A DNA stretch of 64,000 nucleotides from Kitasatospora sp. NBC_00315 (lineage in GTDB: Bacteria; Actinomycetota; Actinomycetes; Streptomycetales; Streptomycetaceae). This document shows, in pieces, positions 8,543 through 18,798 of the stretch; the first letter of the stretch is position 1; the number at the start of each line of letters is the position of its first letter. The notes beneath the pieces are model-generated. The model searched no databases. It had not been told where the DNA came from and was given only the letters and a program-made list of their open reading frames with translations. Made by a program: the position numbers and the translations under genes. Location of the stretch: assembly GCF_041435095.1 (NCBI RefSeq), contig NZ_CP108025.1:7812001-7876000 (forward strand). The letters are read 5' to 3'.

Positions 8543-9061
8543 GGCCGTGCTCCGTTCCGAAGGTCCGGCGGGCGTGTTCCCGCGCTCCGCCATCGTGTCC
8601 CGTGCCGTGCCGCGCCCCCACTCGCATCGCTCTCGCACCGTTCACCCGACTCGACCCGAGTCGACCCGAACGCGACCCGACCCGAACGCGACCCGACCCG
8701 AACGCGACCCGACCGACCCGCCGTCCACCGACAGGCTCTGCCGGTGGCGGTCCGGCCGACAGGTCTGCCTCCGGGTGCTCGCAGCCGTTCGGCTCGCCGC
8801 CGTCGGCTCGCCGCCGTCGGCTCGGTGCCGCCCGGACCGGTCAGGAATCGAGAAGCGCGGACCGGGGGCCGCCGCTAGCGTGAACGCCATGGACGAAGGC
8901 CGAAGCGGTCGGCGCCGAGATCGCCCTCCGGGCCTGTCGCGCCGTCGCCTTCCAGGCCCGCGTTCCGTCGTCGAACCGTCTTCGAACCGACGTCGAAGCG
9001 TCTCCGAACCGGACGATCACGCCCGGACGATCACGTCCGGACCACCACTTGAGGAGTGACC
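8543..9061. other. Intergenic region without a supported gene
   Basis: 519 bp between divergent genes. It holds the 16-bp repeat array (separate entry) and a second repetitive patch around 8955-9020 built on CGTCGAACCG-like words. The frames here are Arg/Pro-rich with no family features. Promoters for both flanking genes must lie here, but none could be assigned. Confidence 0.5.
8669..8714. repeat. 16-bp tandem repeat array
   Basis: Almost three copies of AACGCGACCCGACCCG, at 8669-8684, 8685-8700 and 8701-8714 (last truncated), embedded in a longer CGACCCG-rich tract. Confidence 0.9.
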
Positions 9062-9418
9062 ATGACCGACTCTGCCACCCAGGGAATCAAGACCGTCCTG
9101 CATCCCGTCTCCGACCTGGCGAAGGCCAAGGGGGTGTACGCCGCCCTGCTCGGCGTGGCGCCGCAGACCGACGAGTCCTACTACGTCGGTTTCGAGGCCG
9201 CCGGGCAGCAGATCGGGCTGGTACCGGCCGGCGGACCGCAGAGCCCGGCCGGGCCGGTGGCCTACTGGCACGTGCCGGACATCGAGGCGAAGCTGGCGGA
9301 GGTCGTCGCCGCGGGCGCCACCGTCCAGGAGCCCGCGCACGACGTGGGCGGCGGCCGCCTGGTGGCGACCGTGACGGACCTCGACGGCAACGTCCTCGGG
9401 CTGCTCCAGGACCAGTGA
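9062..9418 (+). CDS. VOC (glyoxalase/dioxygenase superfamily) protein
   Basis: 118 residues, one VOC module pair. The N-terminal TVLHPVSDLAKAKGVYAALLGV is the first beta-alpha unit. The second half has VAYWHVPDIEAKLAEVVAAGATV and ends with TVTDLDGNVLGLLQ, the usual D(L/P)DGN metal-proximal strand. ATG 9062 has GAGGAG five bases upstream; a GTG two codons earlier is less likely. Members bind or modify small molecules or antibiotics. It precedes a UvrA-like gene, but a 175-bp gap separates them, so joint function is not established. Confidence 0.85.
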   Translation: MTDSATQGIKTVLHPVSDLAKAKGVYAALLGVAPQTDESYYVGFEAAGQQIGLVPAGGPQSPAGPVAYWHVPDIEAKLAEVVAAGATVQEPAHDVGGGRLVATVTDLDGNVLGLLQDQ

Positions 9419-9593
9419 GCACCGCCCCGCCCGCGCGGCGGCCGGTCCGGCCCCGTGCCGCCGGCCGCCGGCCCTCGCTCGGCTGGGCCGGTGCAGAGGA
9501 TCGGGAGGATCAGCGGGTCGAAGATGGTTGGATCGGGCCAGGCGATGCCGACGGAGACCGCGCACGCGGCTCCGTCCGACAGATGGAGACACG

Positions 9594-11999
<2,406 letters not shown>

Positions 12000-12015
12000 C
12001 CGGGCCCGAGCCCGG
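12000..12015 (+). terminator. Hairpin after the UvrA-like gene
   Basis: CCGGGC-CCGA-GCCCGG starts at the base after the stop codon. It is short but GC-only. Confidence 0.5.
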
Positions 12016-12183
12016 CGGACAGCAGGGGACGGCTTCGCGGGCCGCCGCGAGCCGCCCCCGGTGTCCGCCGCCGGCGGTCCCGTCCGTCTCGACCCGAGCC
12101 GTCCCGCCCGTCCGTGTCGACCCGTCCCGCTCGGCGGTGGCGGGGACGCGGCCGACGTGGGACGGGTGACGACAGGAGGAGCC

Positions 12184-12645
12184 GTGTTCCGCATCGTCGG
12201 CGCGCAGCGCGCGTCCCGGGAGCTGTGGGAAGCTGATCCGGTGAGACGGCAGAATCTTGACGACCTCGTCCGGCTGCGGCGGGCCCGCGACCGGATGGAC
12301 CGCGAGTACGCGGAGCCACTCGACGTCCCGGCGCTGGCGCGGGACGCGCTGATGTCTCCGGGCCACTTCTCCCGCAGCTTCCGGGCCGCGTACGGCGACA
12401 CCCCGTACAGCTATCTGATGACCCGCCGGATCGAGCGGGCCAAGGCGCTGCTGCGGCGGGGCGACCTCTCGGTGACCGAGGTCTGCTTCGCGGTCGGGTG
12501 CACCTCGCTCGGCTCGTTCAGTACGCGCTTCACCGAACTGGTCGGCGAGAGCCCCAGCTCCTACCGGGCCCGCGGCCACGAGGACGGCGCCGCCATCCCG
12601 GCCTGCATGGCCAAGATCCACACACGGCCCGTCAGGAAAGGGTGA
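12184..12645 (+). CDS. AraC-family transcriptional regulator (DNA-binding domain only)
   Basis: 153 residues, essentially just the AraC/XylS double helix-turn-helix: DVPALARDALMSPGHFSRSFRAAYG (first HTH) and LSVTEVCFAVGCTSLGSFSTRFTELVG (second), with the linking YLMTRRIERAKALLRR. GTG 12184 was chosen because AGGAGGA lies three bases upstream. GTG 12241 (MRRQNLDDL) is the alternative and would start closer to the conserved domain. The next gene, 33 bp on, is a VOC protein. This AraC-VOC pairing is common in streptomycetes and suggests the regulator controls the pair. Confidence 0.85.
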   Translation: MFRIVGAQRASRELWEADPVRRQNLDDLVRLRRARDRMDREYAEPLDVPALARDALMSPGHFSRSFRAAYGDTPYSYLMTRRIERAKALLRRGDLSVTEVCFAVGCTSLGSFSTRFTELVGESPSSYRARGHEDGAAIPACMAKIHTRPVRKG

Positions 12646-12678
12646 GCGCGCGCTGCCGCTCGGCCGTAGCGTGGCTGC

Positions 12679-13095
12679 ATGGACATCAGGCTCTCCCAGT
12701 GCTTCATCGCCGTCGACGACCACGACACGGCGATCGCCTTCTACCGAGACGTGCTCGGCCTGGAGGTACGCGACGACGTCGGATTCGAGGGGATGCGCTG
12801 GGTGACCGTCGGGTCGCCCTCGCAGCCGGACGTGAACATCGTCCTGGAGCCACCGGTCGCCGACCCGAACGCCTCGCCCGCCGACAAGCAGGCCATGGCG
12901 GAGCTGATGGCCAAGGGGCTGCTGCGGGGTGTCATCTTCGCCACGGACGACTGCGACGCCGCCTTCGAGCGGATCAGTGCCGCCGGCGCCGAGGTGTTGC
13001 AGGAGCCGATGGACCAGCCCTACGGCGTGCGCGACTGCGGGTTCCGCGACCCCTTCGGCAACCTGCTGCGCCTCACCCAGCCGCTCGCCGGGTGA
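12679..13095 (+). CDS. VOC family protein paired with AraC regulator
   Basis: 138 residues. It starts MDIRLSQCFIAVDDHDTAIAF, continues with YRDVLGLEV, and ends YGVRDCGFRDPFGNLLRLTQP, the DPxGN strand typical of glyoxalase/bleomycin-resistance folds. His and Glu positions for a metal site are possible but not certain. It lies 33 bp after the AraC-type gene in the same direction, so the two very likely form an operon. The ligand is unknown. Confidence 0.85.
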   Translation: MDIRLSQCFIAVDDHDTAIAFYRDVLGLEVRDDVGFEGMRWVTVGSPSQPDVNIVLEPPVADPNASPADKQAMAELMAKGLLRGVIFATDDCDAAFERISAAGAEVLQEPMDQPYGVRDCGFRDPFGNLLRLTQPLAG

Positions 13096-13154
13096 GCGGC
13101 CGCCCGTCCGCCCGCAAGTGAGCCGCCGAGGCGCCCAGCCGAGCCGGGCGTCCC

Positions 13155-13272
13155 GGCACCGACCAGGACGGTCAGGCCGGTCAGGTGCCGACCAGGACGG
13201 CCAGGGCGTCCAGTGCCGACCGGACCGAGCAGGTGCCGACCAGGACGGTCAGGTGCCGAGCAGGCCGGTCAG
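13155..13272. repeat. Degenerate direct repeats
   Basis: Several spaced copies of GGTGCCGACCAGGACGG (exact at 13184-13200 and 13232-13248, partial copies around 13157 and 13250-13272). The array runs into the last codons of the MerR gene. Confidence 0.7.
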
Positions 13273-14406
13273 GTGTTCCAGGGCGTCGGCGAGCCCGCGG
13301 GGGCGCAGGGTTCCGGCCGTCGTGGCGCCGCCGGCCCAGCCCGGCCCGGCCAGCAGCACCGCGGGGCGAGCGCGCGCCCCGTGCACGCCCCAGGCGGTGG
13401 CGGCCGCCTGCAGCGCGAGCCGGCGGTCCGCGGTGGCCGGGGCCTGGGACCAGAGCAGCACCGCCGAGGGTCCGGTCCGCCGGACGGCCGCGAGCAGGGC
13501 CTCGGCCGGCACCGCCGCACCGAACATCCGGAACGGCAGACCGCGTTCGGCGAGGCCGGCCGCCACCGCGTCCAGCGGCAGCGAGTGCAGCTCGGCCGGC
13601 ATACCGGCCAGCAGGACGGGCGGGACCGGTCCGACCGGCGGGCAGTGGGCCGTGCGACGCAGGGTGGTCGAGACATGCCAGGAGAGCAGGTGCTCGACCT
13701 CCACGTACCGCTCGCCCTCACTGGCCCACTTGCGCCCGGCGGCCCGCAGCGCGGGCATCATCACCTCGTCCCAGGCCGTGATCAGCCCGAGCTCCCGGAC
13801 CGCGTCCTGGAGGATCCGTTCGACGGCCCCGGCGTCCAGCCGGACGGCCGCCCGGGCCAGGCCACGGCACTCCGGGCGTACGGTGCCCAACGGGAGCGCC
13901 GCGCTGCCGCCCGATTCCCGTCCGCCCGGTTCCCGTCCGGTCGAGTCCTGTTCGCCGGGGGCGTGCCCGCTCGCCGGCCGCCCGGCTGATTCCTGCCCGG
14001 CCGGCCGCTCGCCCCCGGTGCCCTCGGCGAGTGCCGCGTCCGGCCCACCTTCACCCGGTGCCCGTGCCGCGCCGGCCGTCTCCGCCGCAGCCGTACCCGC
14101 CCTCGTGGACGTCGCGGACTCCGCCGTGGGCGTGGACCCGCGATCGGCCGCACCCAGCAGGGCCAGTCGGGCCGCCTCGGCGGGCGGCACGCCGCGCGCG
14201 GTGAGGCGGCACATCTCCGTCACCACCCGGACGTCCTGCGGGCGCCAGCGCCGGTGCCGACCGCTCTCGTGACCCACCGGTCCGATCCCGTAGCGGCGCT
14301 CCCAGGACCGGACGGTCGTGGGGGACACCCCGAGCAGCCGGGCGACGCCGCCGGTCGAGAGGCTCGCCTCCGCCAGCGCGGCCCGTGGGTCGGGGGGTCC
14401 GGTCAC
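13249..14406 (-). CDS. MerR-family regulator with cobalamin-binding-like domain
   Basis: 385 residues. A MerR winged HTH at about residues 15-85 (STGGVARLLGVSPTTVRSWE, then RYGI and GRHRRW) is followed by a roughly 90-residue Ala/Gly/Pro linker. Then comes the B12-binding helical cap (WDEVMMPALRAAGRKWASEG, then VEVEHLLSW) and a Rossmann-like part starting near GMPAELHSLPL. CarH/LitR light sensors use a Trp-x9-Glu-His cap motif and an ExHxxG lower-ligand motif. Here they read Trp-x10-Glu-His and ELHSLP, so His is kept but Gly is Pro. B12 binding is therefore plausible but unproven. GTG 14406 is the start. It is divergent from the FUSC exporter gene, with a perfect inverted repeat between them. 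Confidence 0.82.
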   Translation of the reverse strand: MTGPPDPRAALAEASLSTGGVARLLGVSPTTVRSWERRYGIGPVGHESGRHRRWRPQDVRVVTEMCRLTARGVPPAEAARLALLGAADRGSTPTAESATSTRAGTAAAETAGAARAPGEGGPDAALAEGTGGERPAGQESAGRPASGHAPGEQDSTGREPGGRESGGSAALPLGTVRPECRGLARAAVRLDAGAVERILQDAVRELGLITAWDEVMMPALRAAGRKWASEGERYVEVEHLLSWHVSTTLRRTAHCPPVGPVPPVLLAGMPAELHSLPLDAVAAGLAERGLPFRMFGAAVPAEALLAAVRRTGPSAVLLWSQAPATADRRLALQAAATAWGVHGARARPAVLLAGPGWAGGATTAGTLRPRGLADALEHLTGLLGT

Positions 14407-14490
14407 GGCACGACCCTACGACGTGGACCGGGCACCGCGCCCCCCGGCTCGCCCGGCCGCCACGGTGGCTCGCCCGGCGGCCCCTGCCGG

Positions 14491-14550
14491 TGCGGCCCCG
14501 GCCCGTCCGGGCACGCCCCGGCCCGTCCAGGCACGCCCCGGCCCGTCCGG
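14491..14550. repeat. 20-bp tandem repeat, three copies
   Basis: Three 20-bp units of GCACGCCCCGGCCCGTCCRG (14491-14510 degenerate, 14511-14530, 14531-14550) in the divergent promoter region between the MerR and FUSC genes. Confidence 0.8.
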
Positions 14551-14601
14551 CGCGGCCCCCTCGGCCCCTCGGCGCTGCTCGCCCGCGCCCGGTGCACGCC
14601 C

Positions 14602-14637
14602 CCTCTGCCGATCATCCGGGTTGGTGATCGGCAGAGG
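14602..14637. promoter_or_regulatory. Perfect 13-bp inverted repeat (operator or leader hairpin)
   Basis: CCTCTGCCGATCA and TGATCGGCAGAGG flank a 10-nt spacer. It lies 36 bp before the FUSC start and about 195 bp before the MerR start. There is no T-tract after it and no gene ends here, so it is more likely a regulator site or a 5' leader hairpin than a terminator. The adjacent MerR protein is the obvious candidate binder. Confidence 0.7.
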
Positions 14638-14673
14638 TACGTGTACCGGTGTCGAGCTGGGAAGAAGGGAGGC

Positions 14674-15897
14674 ATGCCCCGTTCACGTGTTGCAGCGACC
14701 GAAGCGATGAAGCGTCGGCTCAGGGAGCCCACCGTCGTACTGACGGTGCGTGCGACGGTGGCGGCGACGCTCGCCTACGCCGTCGCCGTGCACCTGAGCA
14801 GCGAACCGGCTCCTCTCACCGCGCCGCTGACGGCCCTGCTGGTCGTCCAGGTCACCCTCTACTCGACCCTCACGACCAGCGTCCGCCGGGTCAACTCGGT
14901 GGTGGTCGGCGTGTTGATCGCGGTCGGCTTCAGCTCGGTGATGGGCCTGTCCTGGTGGAGTCTGGGCCTGATCATCCTGGCGTCCCTGACGATCGGCCAC
15001 TTCGTGCGGGTCGACGAGTTCGTCAACGAGGTCGCGATCAGCGCCATGCTGGTCCTCGGGGTGACCAGGCTCGCCTCCCAGGCCTGGGACCGGGTGCTGG
15101 AAACCCTGATCGGGGCCGGGGTGGGCCTGCTGTTCAACCTGGTGTTCGCCCCGCCGGTCTGGGTGGACAGCGCGGGGGAGTCCATCGAGGACCTGGCCCG
15201 CCGGGCGCGCCGCCTGCTGCTGCACATCGCCGAGGAGCTGAGCGGCCCCGTCCCGGTCGAGCGCGCAGCCGCCCGCCTGCACGAGGCCCGCCGGCTGGAC
15301 CAGGCCATCGCCGACGTGGACGCCGCCCTCCGCCAGGCCGAGGACAGCCTGCGTCTCAACCCGAGGATCAGCGAGGGCCTGCTCTCCCGGCTGGTGCTGC
15401 GGACCGGGCTGGACACCCTGGAGATCTGCGTGGTGGTCGTCCGGGTGCTCGCCCGTTCGCTCACCGATCTGGCCAAGCACCGTGACGACGGGCAGCCGCT
15501 CTTTCCACAGGACGTCTCGGTGGCCCTGGAGGAACTGCTCGCTCACATCGGCGGCGCCCTGGTGAGCTTCGCGGTGCTGGTGACGACGCAGGTCAGCAGC
15601 AACGCCGAGGAGGCGGAGGAGCGACTCGCGGCGGAACTCGCAGCGGCGCTGGCCAGCCGCGAGAACGTGGCCCAGATGCTGCTGCGCGGCGTCCAGGAGC
15701 ACCCGGAGGCGTGGCAGCTCTACGGCTCCCTGCTGGCCGAGATCGACCGGATCCTGGACGAACTCGACCTGGAGCACCGCTCCCGGCGTCTGATGGAGGA
15801 GCTGGACCGTGCCTCGGTGGCGAACCGGGAACGGTTCACCAGGTTCAGCGGGCTGCGCCGGCTGGCCCGTGGCGAGCGCTTCCGGCGGGCCGCCTGA
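14674..15897 (+). CDS. FUSC / aromatic-acid exporter family membrane protein
   Basis: 407 residues. ATG 14674 follows AAGGGAGG. The N-terminal 150 residues carry about five membrane helices: TVRATVAATLAYAVAVHL, PLTALLVVQVTLYSTL, VNSVVVGVLIAVGFSSVMG, WWSLGLIILASLTIGHF and ISAMLVLGVTRLASQ. The TAPLTALLVVQVTLYSTLTTS segment is characteristic of FUSC/ArAE proteins. The C-terminal 250 residues are soluble and helical (SIEDLARRARRLLLHIAEEL). The family exports aromatic acids or takes part in envelope stress. The gene is expected to be controlled by the divergent MerR protein. Confidence 0.85.
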   Translation: MPRSRVAATEAMKRRLREPTVVLTVRATVAATLAYAVAVHLSSEPAPLTAPLTALLVVQVTLYSTLTTSVRRVNSVVVGVLIAVGFSSVMGLSWWSLGLIILASLTIGHFVRVDEFVNEVAISAMLVLGVTRLASQAWDRVLETLIGAGVGLLFNLVFAPPVWVDSAGESIEDLARRARRLLLHIAEELSGPVPVERAAARLHEARRLDQAIADVDAALRQAEDSLRLNPRISEGLLSRLVLRTGLDTLEICVVVVRVLARSLTDLAKHRDDGQPLFPQDVSVALEELLAHIGGALVSFAVLVTTQVSSNAEEAEERLAAELAAALASRENVAQMLLRGVQEHPEAWQLYGSLLAEIDRILDELDLEHRSRRLMEELDRASVANRERFTRFSGLRRLARGERFRRAA

Positions 15898-15917
15898 GCC
15901 GGGCCCGAGGGCCCGGC
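15898..15917 (+). terminator. Terminator hairpin after the FUSC gene
   Basis: GCCGGGCCC-GA-GGGCCCGGC begins at the base after the stop and lies between convergent genes. Confidence 0.65.
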
Positions 15918-16003
15918 CCGCCAGGGCGGGGACCGGTGGCAGCGGAACGGCGGGCAGGTCTGGTGGCGGGCAGGCGTCGCGGGCAGTCGCACGCCGCCCC
16001 GGG

Positions 16004-16636
16004 TCAGCCCGCCGCCGGTCCCTCCGGCAGGCCCTGCAGTGCCGTCCCGAGGATGTCGCGGGTCAGTTCGAGGAGCTCGTCCGTGCCCACCGCCGCGAGC
16101 TCCTCGAAGGCGCCGCCGCTGCGTGCCAACACCACGCCCACGAACGCCGCCACCGCCAGTTCGGCCCGTAGCTGGGGGCGGTCCGCCCCGGCGGCGGCGA
16201 AGCGCTCGTACAGCGGCCCGACCAGCCGTCCGTGCAGCTGGGCCCTGGCGGCGTCCTGCACGGCCGGATCCTCGTTCGGCAGTACGGCGGCCCGGAAGAC
16301 CGGACCGGGGCCGCGTCGGGCCAGCAACTTCAGCAGGCCGCGCAGACGCTCCGGGTCGAGCAGGTCCGCCGGGACACCGTCGCCCTGCTCGGCCGTCATC
16401 ACCGCCAGGTAGAGCTGGGTCTTGCCGCCGAAGTAGCGGGCGATCAGCGCGGGGTCCACGCCGGCCCGCTCGCCGATCTCGCGGGTGGTGGTCCGGTCGA
16501 AGCCGCGCTCGGCGAACAGCTCGCCGGCGGCCTCCAGCAGCAGCTCCCGGCTGCGGGCCGCGTCCCGGCGTCGCGGCGGCGGCGCCGGGTCACCGGCTGC
16601 GGCCGACGAGCCGCCGGCCGGCGGACGAGCGCTCAC
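16004..16636 (-). CDS. TetR-family transcriptional regulator
   Basis: 210 residues. The HTH is near residues 25-75: RDAARSRELLLEAAGELFAE, then RGFDRTTTREIGERAGVDPALIARYF, then GGKTQLYLAVM. The C-terminal ligand domain resembles the actinobacterial TetR_C group with LGTALQGLPEG at the end. Its GTG start overlaps the TGA of the MFS transporter gene (GTGA), so the two are translationally coupled and the regulator probably governs the pump in response to the pump's substrate. Confidence 0.9.
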   Translation of the reverse strand: MSARPPAGGSSAAAGDPAPPPRRRDAARSRELLLEAAGELFAERGFDRTTTREIGERAGVDPALIARYFGGKTQLYLAVMTAEQGDGVPADLLDPERLRGLLKLLARRGPGPVFRAAVLPNEDPAVQDAARAQLHGRLVGPLYERFAAAGADRPQLRAELAVAAFVGVVLARSGGAFEELAAVGTDELLELTRDILGTALQGLPEGPAAG

Positions 16637-18216
16637 CGGCCGGTCCGGTCGGCCCGGGGAGCTCCGGCGCCGGGCACGCTGCGCACGGGAACGTGCTCCT
16701 CGCCGGTCGCGGCGTCCGCGATGCTCTCGTCCACCAACAGCTCCTCGTCCACGTCCAGGGTGCTCCGCACGGCGGTGCGCCGCCTCGGCAGGACGATCGT
16801 AACCACCAGCGTGACCACCCACACCGCACAACCCAGCAGCGCGGCGGCGGTGTACCCGCTGTCGGAGGGCAGTCGCTGCCCGGCCGGGGTGTGGGCCTGC
16901 AGCACCGCGGCGCTGAGCGCGCTGCCGGTCGAGTAGCCGACGTAGCGCAGCACCTGGTTGAAGCTGATCGCGCTGCCGGTCTCGCTCTCCGGCACGGCAC
17001 CGACGATCAGGCCGGGCATCACCGCGAAGGTGCAGCCGACACCGAGGCCGGCGACCGCCATCGCGAGGAACAGCTCCCAGAGGCTGCCCCGGGCGAACAG
17101 GAAGATCAGCATGGACACCATCGAGATGGCGCAGCCCACCGGCAGCACCGCCGCGGAGGAGGTCCGCCGGGCCAGTACCGGCACCACCCGGCTGGCCGCC
17201 ACGCTGGCCACCGAGAACGGCAGCAGCACCAGGCCGGTGACCACGACGGAGGCGCCGAAGCCGTACCCGGTGCTGCTCGGCGTCTGCACGAAGCGGGTGA
17301 CCATCGCCATCAGCAGGTACATCCCGACGCCGGCGATCAGCCCGGTCACGTTGGTGCTCAGCACCACCCGGTTGCGGACCAGTCGCAGGTCGACCAGCGG
17401 GTGGGCGGTGCGCAGCTGGTGGACGAACCACCAGACGAGCAGGACGACCGAGCCGACCGCCAGCCCGATCAACCTGGGCGAGCCCCAGCCCCAGGTGTCG
17501 CCCTCGCTGAGCACGAGCAGCAGGCCGGCGAGCACGACGCCCAGCAGGACGGCGCCGAGCACGTCCAGCGGCTGCGCCTTGCGGTGGCTGGTCGAGGGCA
17601 GGGCCAGGACGGCGGCCAGCAGGGCCAGGGCGCTGATCAGGGCGCCGAACCAGAACGCGGCGTGCACGCCCAGGGACTGGGTGATCAGACCGGTCAGCGG
17701 GTAGCCGAGACCGACCCCGGCCACCGTGGTGATCGACAGCATCGCGACGGTCGGACGCGAGCGCTCGGTCGGCAGGCTGTCGCGGGCGGTGGCGATGGTC
17801 AGCGGGGTCAGGCCCAGCCCGACTCCCTGGAGCGCCCGGCCCACCACCAGCAGCGGGAAGCCCAACGGCAGGGCCGCGAGCACACTGCCGAGCAGGACGA
17901 CCGCGGTGGCACCGATGATCACCTGGCGCCGCCGGGGCCCGTCGCCGAGCCTGCCCATGGTGGGGGTCGCGACCGCGCCGACCAGCATGGTGATGGTCAG
18001 CGACCATTGCGCGTCCGAGAGCGAGACGTGGTTCACGGCGGCGATGGTCGGCACCAGGGGGGCGCCGAGGCTGCTGATGACGGCCACCACCATGCCGAGG
18101 TAGACGAGCACCGGAACGAGGATCCGCTCCTGTCGTGCCGCCCGTGCCGGCGACGGCGCTTCCGGCCCCGCCGCCCGCGTTGTCGAGATCCCCACGGGGG
18201 TACCCACCTTTGTCAT
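16633..18216 (-). CDS. MFS drug transporter (DHA2, 14-TM type)
   Basis: 527 residues, normal for 14-helix DHA2 pumps. Helices start at ILVPVLVYLGMVVAVISSLG. The loop 2-3 motif A is MGRLGDGPRRRQ, and motif C-like VAGVGLGYPLTG lies in helix 5. The charged tail is cytoplasmic. ATG 18216 is the start that directly precedes the membrane domain; a longer frame is open upstream but begins in an operator-like region. The protein should export drugs or metabolites by proton antiport. The adjacent gene is its likely TetR repressor. Divergent Pls opens the possibility that it exports a related product, but that is speculation. Confidence 0.88.
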   Translation of the reverse strand: MTKVGTPVGISTTRAAGPEAPSPARAARQERILVPVLVYLGMVVAVISSLGAPLVPTIAAVNHVSLSDAQWSLTITMLVGAVATPTMGRLGDGPRRRQVIIGATAVVLLGSVLAALPLGFPLLVVGRALQGVGLGLTPLTIATARDSLPTERSRPTVAMLSITTVAGVGLGYPLTGLITQSLGVHAAFWFGALISALALLAAVLALPSTSHRKAQPLDVLGAVLLGVVLAGLLLVLSEGDTWGWGSPRLIGLAVGSVVLLVWWFVHQLRTAHPLVDLRLVRNRVVLSTNVTGLIAGVGMYLLMAMVTRFVQTPSSTGYGFGASVVVTGLVLLPFSVASVAASRVVPVLARRTSSAAVLPVGCAISMVSMLIFLFARGSLWELFLAMAVAGLGVGCTFAVMPGLIVGAVPESETGSAISFNQVLRYVGYSTGSALSAAVLQAHTPAGQRLPSDSGYTAAALLGCAVWVVTLVVTIVLPRRRTAVRSTLDVDEELLVDESIADAATGEEHVPVRSVPGAGAPRADRTGR

Positions 18217-18221
18217 CACAT

Positions 18222-18254
18222 GATGTCTTCGTTCGATGTCTTCATATGATGACA
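18222..18254. promoter_or_regulatory. Operator-like palindrome and direct repeats before the MFS gene
   Basis: GATGTCTTC is repeated at 18222-18230 and 18235-18243 (13-bp period). TGTCTTCATATGATGACA (18237-18254) is a near-perfect 18-bp palindrome centred on TCATATGA. It lies within 40 bp of the MFS start codon, where a TetR repressor would block the promoter. This is a candidate site for the TetR protein of this operon. Confidence 0.55.
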
Positions 18255-18531
18255 TGGCTCGGGTGGCCGCAGAAGAGGGCCTCATCGGAACCGGATGCCG
18301 GAGTCGGAGCCGGAGTGGAGCCGGATGCCGGGGCCGGATGCCGCGCGGAGGGCTTCTCGTCGGCGGACGAGGGATCCCTTGCCGACGGGATGGGCGGGCG
18401 CCGGCCGGCCACGGAGGGTCACGCCGTGACGGGCGTGGCGACCTCCGACCGGCCCTGGGGGCCCGTTCGGCCGCTCCGGGGAGTGACGCGCCGGTCGGGA
18501 ATGTGGCGTGGGTCACAGTCGGAAATTGCCA

Positions 18532-18546
18532 CTGACGGATCGTCAG
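18532..18546. promoter_or_regulatory. Palindromic operator-like site, copy 1
   Basis: CTGACGGATCGTCAG: perfect 6-bp arms CTGACG/CGTCAG around GAT. First of three copies upstream of the Pls gene, about 250 bp before its start codon. Confidence 0.7.
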
Positions 18547-18551
18547 AACGA

Positions 18552-18566
18552 CTGACGGATCGTCAC
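18552..18566. promoter_or_regulatory. Palindromic operator-like site, copy 2
   Basis: CTGACGGATCGTCAC, one mismatch from copy 1 and exactly 20 bp further on, i.e. about two helical turns. That spacing would let bound dimers sit on the same DNA face. Confidence 0.7.
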
Positions 18567-18594
18567 ATCACCTGCGCAGTGGCCTCGATGTGTA

Positions 18595-18609
18595 CTGATG
18601 GATCGTCAG
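18595..18609. promoter_or_regulatory. Palindromic operator-like site, copy 3
   Basis: CTGATGGATCGTCAG, one mismatch from copy 1, 43 bp after copy 2. Confidence 0.65.
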
Positions 18610-18798
18610 ATCCGATCGTCTGCCGATCAGTTGAGTCCGGCGTCGATCCACCGAACTGATCACGACCGGGGCTACTATCGGTGTGGTTGCCCGGTTCCGC
18701 TTCGGAACAGGGCGCCCGGCCGGGCTCACTCCGCAGTCCTCGACAGGCCTGGCACCGGCCCTCGGGCCGGGACGAGGAACGAGGAGCGAACCGCTTTC

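Larger units (their letters stand above)
18217..18798. other. Divergent regulatory region between MFS-tetR and the Pls gene
   Basis: 582 bp without a supported gene. Next to the MFS start are a palindrome and direct repeats (18222-18254). Further right are three CTGACGGATCGTCAG-type palindromes (18532-18609). TACTAT at 18673-18678 could be a -10 for the Pls gene, but no matching -35 was found. Repetitive GAGCCGGATGCCG words occur around 18285-18345. Confidence 0.6.

Noticed and set aside
8955..9020. TTCGAA-like words suggesting a tRNA T-arm
   Set aside because: They belong to a CGTCGAACCG-type repeat; no acceptor stem, anticodon arm or D-arm can be drawn.
16039..18249. Plus-strand frame of 736 codons over the TetR-MFS operon
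   Set aside because: His/Gln/Arg-rich shadow composition, and the minus strand has clear MFS and TetR motifs.
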